64,000 bases of DNA. It comes from Bolinopsis microptera (taxonomy: Eukaryota; Ctenophora; Tentaculata; Lobata; Bolinopsidae). A program made the position numbers and the translations under genes. Positions 59,105-64,000 of this stretch are shown here, one piece after another. Each line of letters starts with the position of its first letter. The stretch's first letter is position 1. Location: the NCBI RefSeq assembly GCF_026151205.1, contig NC_087072.1:2747375-2811374 (forward strand), written 5' to 3'. Under the pieces are notes generated by a model, which was given only the letters and a program-made list of their open reading frames with translations, had not been told where the DNA came from and made no database searches.

Positions 59105-59275
59105 ACTCCAGAAGGCAGACAAGGCTCGACTCCAGACTCTAGTTGAAGTAACAGAAGAGAGAGGAGTGTCCAGTGTTTAGTTGACTCCAGACTCTAGCGA
59201 AGCAGAAGGGAGAGGAGTGACGTTGTCGACTCCAGACTCTAGCGTAGCAGAAGGGAGAGGAGTGACGTTGTTTTA
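59105..59275 (+). repeat. Imperfect ~55-bp tandem repeat
   Basis: Three units containing GACTCCAGACTCTAG and AGGGAGAGGAGTG. The sequence on to about 59800 has no recognised gene. Confidence 0.75.
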
Positions 59276-59814
59276 GTGATCCCACAGATTCCAGTCGACT
59301 GATACGATCTGTGTTCTGTGACGTGGAAAGAGTGGTAAGTAATTTATAGTTATAGTTTAGTAGTTTAGTCTAGGAGTTCCTGCTTCCTCTTTCACTTTCA
59401 TTATAGTTTCACGTGGTTTACCTTTCACTTTACTCACGGTAGTTTTCCCCCAGTGTTTTTTATTATAGTTATCAGTTCCAGTTTAGTTGAAGTCCTCATC
59501 ATTCAGAAGTCCCTCATATAGTAAGAAGAACATCATCATCAGAGTAGTAGTTTTAATTTAATAGTTGTTTAATCTAATAGTAAAAAGACATTATTTAGTT
59601 TAGTATTGAATTGTGTATTAGTTAGAGCAGTGTGAGTAACTGAGTCACACCAATCACCTTTTAATCACTCATTCACTATTTGAGGGTGAGTACATAGAGT
59701 AACAAGGTTACATTTGAAACACCATTTATTTGTATAACCTCTTTATTCATCTAATTTGTATTTATAATAATTGGGTATTATTTGTTATTTAATTAACCCA
59801 AGAACAGGGTTCCA

Positions 59815-59873
59815 ACAGAAAGCGGCGCGGCGCGCGCTACCTTGAAGAAATTTAGACGAGTAACATCCGTCAA
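59815..59873 (+). mobile_element. Family A element, right-end fragment
   Basis: Only the AGAAAGCGGCGCG to ATCCGTCAA portion remains. Confidence 0.85.
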
Positions 59874-60010
59874 GGAAAGATCGAGGGATTAAATTATGCT
59901 ACTAATAAAGAGAAGCACAATCAATATCTTGTGTGTAATCACTAATCTCCATGTTGCATGGCTTCGCGCGCGAAGCCGAATATATCTTGTATCTGATATT
60001 TGGGATACGT

Positions 60011-60196
60011 TTGTATCACGTGGTGACCCCCACGGTCGCTTCACTATAGAGTTTCGACGATACAGAGTTTCGCCGATACAGGGGTTTCGACGATACAGGG
60101 GTTTCGACGATACAGGGGTTTCGACGATACAGGGGTTTCGACGATACAGGGGGAGCCGCGCACTTCGTGCGCGGCGGGTCATACAACGTATGACAA
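60011..60196 (-). mobile_element. Family C element with internal 17-bp amplification
   Basis: TTGTATCACGTGGTG to ACGTATGACAA, flanked by GGATACGT at 60003-60010 and 60197-60204. Compared with 12902-13089, the GTATCG...AAACTC segment is amplified to about five GGGTTTCGACGATACAG units (about 60052-60150). Confidence 0.9.
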
Positions 60197-60412
60197 GGAT
60201 ACGTAACATGTATCAATACAATAAACTATTGCTGATTACAATTGATAATCACTTTTTTATTTTTGCATGACGCTTGGAAAGAGCGCGCGAGCGCCGCACA
60301 CAAAAAATTGCAGCGCATCAATTAATTTGTATGTTTACTTAAAACTTCCATTTTCATTTCAGTGATTCTTTAACATCAAACCAAAATAAATTGTAAATAG
60401 TATAGCTGCAAC

Positions 60413-60515
60413 TTAATTGACGATGTCAATATATTGCAGCTCGGCGAGGCACAGTAGCGCATCTCGCCGCGATCTAGCGAGGGGAAGCCTCATTGTCGCT
60501 GGGAAGCCTCATTGT
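60413..60515 (+). mobile_element. Family B element, 3' end lost
   Basis: TTAATTGACGATGTCAA start and the CTCGGCGAGGCACAGTAGCG core, then a duplicated GGGAAGCCTCATTGTCGCT and no family B right end. Confidence 0.75.
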
Positions 60516-60898
60516 CGCTCAGTCAGGTGAGAATCCTTGTCAGGTTTTTAGGGTTCTGTAGTCCAGGGCTCATGTCTGTACCCCGTGCTTATTCGTATGG
60601 TGCGGTGAGTCAGCATTAGTGTCAATAAAAGAACCCAAAGCGACAATTAGTCTATCTGAGCCACCGTGGGCTCACACTACTCACACGGACGAAAACCCAC
60701 TATTAGTGGTACCACGCACGCCAGAAATGGCACCAGTGTCCGTGAAACTCGGACCAAACCCCAAGTGGGACAACACACGCACACAATCCGACACAATCTT
60801 GTGAAAAGATCTCACGCCAATCGACTCGCATCTAATTAAAGCATCTATCGAAGTACAACGCGGGAACGCGCATTGAGCGCGCAAGGTACTAAGTAGTG

Positions 60899-60906
60899 TG
60901 ACGTCA
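60899..60906. promoter_or_regulatory. Consensus cAMP response element
   Basis: TGACGTCA palindrome about 200 bp upstream of the ATG of the three-exon gene, in a locally GC-richer stretch. This is the perfect CREB/ATF site. Placement suggests a promoter, but one 8-mer can occur by chance. Confidence 0.35.
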
Positions 60907-61105
60907 CGTAACAGGCAACGTTTATCAGCGCTTTCATCCTACAGCTATCAGTCGCTTAGTCTAACACACTCAGTTTGTTCTGCACAATCGCTTTGTGATT
61001 TTAGGACTCCCTAGTCCTTTACACTTTTGCCAGCTCTCACAAATTTAATCTATATTATGAAGCTTCTGCTCTGCAAAGTAATATCTCACTTATTATAACT
61101 ACAGG

Positions 61106-62209
61106 ATGTCACGCGGCAGACAGCTTTCTGGCCCTAAAGGAGGACGAGGAGTTAAGAGAAAAAGGGGAGATACGGACCTGGACCTCACCCCGATTGAACG
61201 GGACATGAAAACCAAGAGGGAATCCTTGACCAAATCCCGGCGGCTGTCGTCATACTGCGTACTGGTTTTTCCTACGAGCCTCTTACCTCCCGTAAAGAAA
61301 GACTTCGACAGAATCAGAAGCGCGATCGCCAGTATAACGGTAAGCTACTCATCATTCCCACTTTAGACAATGATTACATACCGATCCTCCTCGGATCAAA
61401 GGGCCTTCCTCCTATAAATACTAGGACGCTCAATTTGTTTGAGTAGTACCACTCTAACGTCTAAACACTGACAATTCCCAACTTCCCGCAGAGCACAGAC
61501 TCAAGCATAGGCCCACTAGAACCGAGAAATGACCAGGCATCGAGGTGTCTAAAACTGTACACCAAAACTAAAGACAGTGCTTCTAAACTGGAGAGAATAT
61601 GCAATGACGAGATACCAGGATGGTCGGCGGAAGTCGAGATCTTTGACAATGTAGAAACCCGATTCCTTGTCTACATAGAACCTGACTGCCCCAAGGACAT
61701 CCTAAAAGACAGGTAAGAGTGAAGACTTACTTCATAATCAATAAATCACCCTATAAACAAGTAAGCACACCGATTATACTTAACAAGCTGAAGGACTCTT
61801 TTTCTTTACTTCCCTTAATCTTGAAGTGATCGGTAAATCTCAAAAGCATACCTAACAATCTCTATCCCACAGAGAAAGCATCACTATACTCTTGGGTTAT
61901 CTACTTGGGTCATTGTGCGACACGAAGAATCTATCGATAACAAGGCCGCCATGCTGGAACAAGGCCAGGAGAAAGACCCAACTGACAATTGAAGGTCCCT
62001 CCGCCGCCATTTCCGAACTTCACGACTATATCAGCGTAAGGGGGAAATCCGTGAGCTGCCCTCTAACAAGGGGGTACGTAAAGTTTATCGATAAAGAAGA
62101 GCACTTGCGGAGAGAGCTAGGGAAAATCAACATCTCACTCACATCACACTCTCCTGGACGCTCGTCAGAGAACTATAACGGCACAGATGATGCTGCCGAA
62201 AAGAGTTGA
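61106..62209 (+). CDS. Three-exon gene of unknown function, basic N terminus
   Basis: Exons 61106-61339, 61492-61712 and 61873-62209 have GT-AG sites and matching phases, giving 263 residues. The start is the first Met; TATAACTACAG immediately before it could be a 5'-UTR acceptor. The N terminus is basic (GRGVKRKRG, a likely nuclear localisation signal), followed by DLTPIERDMKTKRE, a short hydrophobic stretch (YCVLVFPTSLLPP), then an alpha/beta-looking middle (AEVEIFDNVETRFLVYIEPD; ITILLGYLLGSLCD) and a polar tail. I recognise no family. It could be a nuclear or nucleic-acid-binding protein, or the ORF1-like protein of an unrecognised element, as it lies amid repeats. The three-exon phase agreement is good evidence for translation. 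Confidence 0.7.
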
Positions 62210-62625
62210 GGACCATGAGAACTGCTCAATTAATGACTATTTGTTTATCTATTTAACTGCCTCGATCCCAAATATTTGTTTCAATTGCTTACACATCTTA
62301 TGAAACAAAACTGCAAACTTGAACTGAAATATCAACAGAATCCACGAAATTGTCAATATAAACCTAAAATTATAAAATAAAAACGAATAATCTCTGAACT
62401 ATAGTATAGGAGCCTCGTCCTACTTGGGCAAGCACGAAGCAGGACGGATGTCACCTTGTCTGGTTCCTCCAGGCTGTATTCGTCTACGACGACGGAGCGA
62501 GAGAACGGCGCGCGGAGCCCGGCAACTGCCACCCCACACCCACCACCAAGAGTCCATCATTCTCAGCAAATGCTCCAACCTGCTCCTGCACCTAATCTCT
62601 ACTAACCTTTACATAACTCCTTCAG

Positions 62626-62868
62626 ACCATAACCTATATCGATGACCAGTATCCGGATAGATATGATACAGAATTTGAAGGCACTCGCTGTACGCCGCGC
62701 ACTCAGAGCACACCCTGGCTCATTGAACAACCTTGCCTCCGCAATACTTTCAAGTCTTTTGAGCGCGCCAGCCACGCACGCTACACTGATCTCAAGCTTG
62801 TCCCGCCGTTAATCTCTTGTAGGAGATCTTTTCCGCTACATACAGTTAACCGACAGTTTCGTCTGTAA
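62626..62868 (+). CDS. Possible terminal exon, unrecognised
   Basis: Behind ACATAACTCCTTCAG an 80-codon phase-0 frame opens TITYIDDQYPDRYDTEFEG and ends at TAA 62866-62868. Composition is protein-like, but no domain or upstream partner exon was found. Confidence 0.3.
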   Translation, partial: TITYIDDQYPDRYDTEFEGTRCTPRTQSTPWLIEQPCLRNTFKSFERASHARYTDLKLVPPLISCRRSFPLHTVNRQFRL

Positions 62869-63570
62869 CTTGTTGCTACAGTGACTCTGCTTACTCAGGT
62901 TCGTACAGCTATTCTAGTACAGTTACTTGCTCTAGCTATAATTTGAGGATGTCAAGTGAGGCCAGGAGCCCAATGTCCATGTGTTGCTAAAGATCAAAGA
63001 TCTGTGGGGGTGTTGCAGGGTGTGTGAAGAGGTGCCACTGTCGGAGATGAAGCTCTAACCGAAGATGAGTAGATCATGGAACACAACCTCATAAATCATC
63101 AGATCATCCAAATCCCCTCCCTTACCCCATCCCTTAAAGTCTATGTAACACATGGACTGCCGGCTTCTGGTTGGACACATCCTTGAATTATTTGTATTTT
63201 CTGTAGTTTTGGAGAGTATGATCTACTTGATATTGATTTATCGGAAAGTTCTTACACTATTGTTATGATATTGGAGAGTGTCTATATAATGATAATGATA
63301 ATGATATTGATTAATTTGAGTATGAGTTATTCTTTAGGATTGATTAGATTTTATATATTTATTTACTTGAATTTAGTATGAATATGAATTATTCTCTAAA
63401 TTGACTTACTTATTGAACTATTCAAGTTTATTGTACCTTGACTCCTAGCCTTTTGTGGCAGGTTTGTCAAACAGACATGCCTGCCACAATGTTTCCTGTT
63501 CAAAGGAACCCCCATTTATCTCTACTGTCTTCACTCTGAAGCCTGTAGTTCATCTGCATCCCTCCCCGAA
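62869..63570. other. Non-coding stretch
   Basis: No exon or element recognised. Confidence 0.4.
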
Positions 63571-63579
63571 CATAATAAA

Positions 63580-63715
63580 TAATCCAAAAGGAACCCTCCA
63601 CCACCCCCACCCACCCTCCCAAAACAGAACATGAATAGATCCATCCACCACCCCCACCCACCCTCCCCAAACAAAGCATGAATAGATCCATCTACCACCC
63701 CCACCCACCCCCCTA
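63580..63715 (-). repeat. ~53-bp C-rich tandem repeat with G-quadruplex potential on the minus strand
   Basis: Three units with CCACCCCCACCCACC followed by CATGAATAGATCCATC. The complementary strand carries GGGTGGGTGGGGGTGG-like runs able to form a G-quadruplex in each unit. Confidence 0.85.
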
Positions 63716-64000
63716 TCATGTCACCATATGTCTTATAATTTAATTAATTATTTCATTAAATTACCTTTCAGTTTCAACATGCAAATCAATGAAATTTTCA
63801 AGTGTCTCTCAACATCAATTCCCTGGCTTCAACTCATTACCACCAGACCACCACCCATGATCTATATATTTCAGGCGAAGCTGACTCGATGAAAGTGGCA
63901 CCTCGGAGGCACCTGGCACACCCCCATGATCTTGTTTTCCGTGAATATGGTATTAAAGAAAGACACCAACACCAAGACCGCAGCAACCCCCAACCGTACA

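Overview
The window is AT-rich, repeat-laden nuclear DNA of an invertebrate animal. Host genes have GT-AG introns (one GC-AG intron is visible). Their products are animal-type: a glypican, a peptidase family M14B carboxypeptidase, an Ig/Kazal/VWD secreted protein, the C-terminal domain of mitochondrial phenylalanyl-tRNA synthetase, and an SV2/SVOP-like MFS transporter. Gene spacing, LINE debris and many short DNA-transposon derivatives fit a cnidarian-like or other early-branching metazoan, but the sequence alone does not settle the phylum. Two runs of exactly 100 N (21145-21244, 37286-37385) mark scaffold gaps.

Layout. 1-1043: a long open exon on the minus strand that runs off the left edge. 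About 1075-5745 and 14325-19730: two paralogous copies of one segment carrying a LINE endonuclease fragment and an MFS transporter. Copy 2 has a two-exon, 427-codon transporter. Copy 1 has lost exon 1, and the deletion starts at the (GAGAAA)n microsatellite. Because the copies differ by discrete insertions, each acts as the empty site of the other and defines element ends and target-site duplications. 5.7-14.3 kb: repeats, a FLYWCH-like zinc-finger ORF and an inverted-repeat-bounded element with a broken reverse transcriptase. 20.5-23.0 kb: a hAT-type MITE, a gap, then a laboratory construct (E. coli-codon MBP, Asn10 linker, protease sites, truncated TEV protease) joined directly to host DNA.

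24.0-27.0 kb: nine phase-consistent exons of a glypican-family gene. 29-30.6 kb: retroelement fragment and MITEs. 32.0-34.3 kb: single-exon secreted Ig-Kazal-Ig-VWD protein (minus). 35.1-35.6 kb: last two exons of FARS2 (minus). 36.1-37.3 kb: secreted LamG/pentraxin-like protein with a 21-residue repeated coiled coil cut by a gap. 39.1-40.0 kb: acidic gene fragment with a frame break. 42-50 kb: mostly non-coding, with two large minisatellites. 49.9-54.2 kb: nine-exon carboxypeptidase (minus). 54.6-60.6 kb: MITEs, including a nested stack inside a LINE 3' end. 61.1-62.2 kb: three-exon gene of unknown function behind a consensus CRE.

The most unusual signal is a group of GC-rich, hairpin-forming short elements (called A to E here). 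They begin 5'-TT, end AA-3', and where the site can be read are flanked by 8-9 bp duplications. That fits non-autonomous Mutator-like or hAT-like transposition. Several insertion events can be reconstructed from this window alone.
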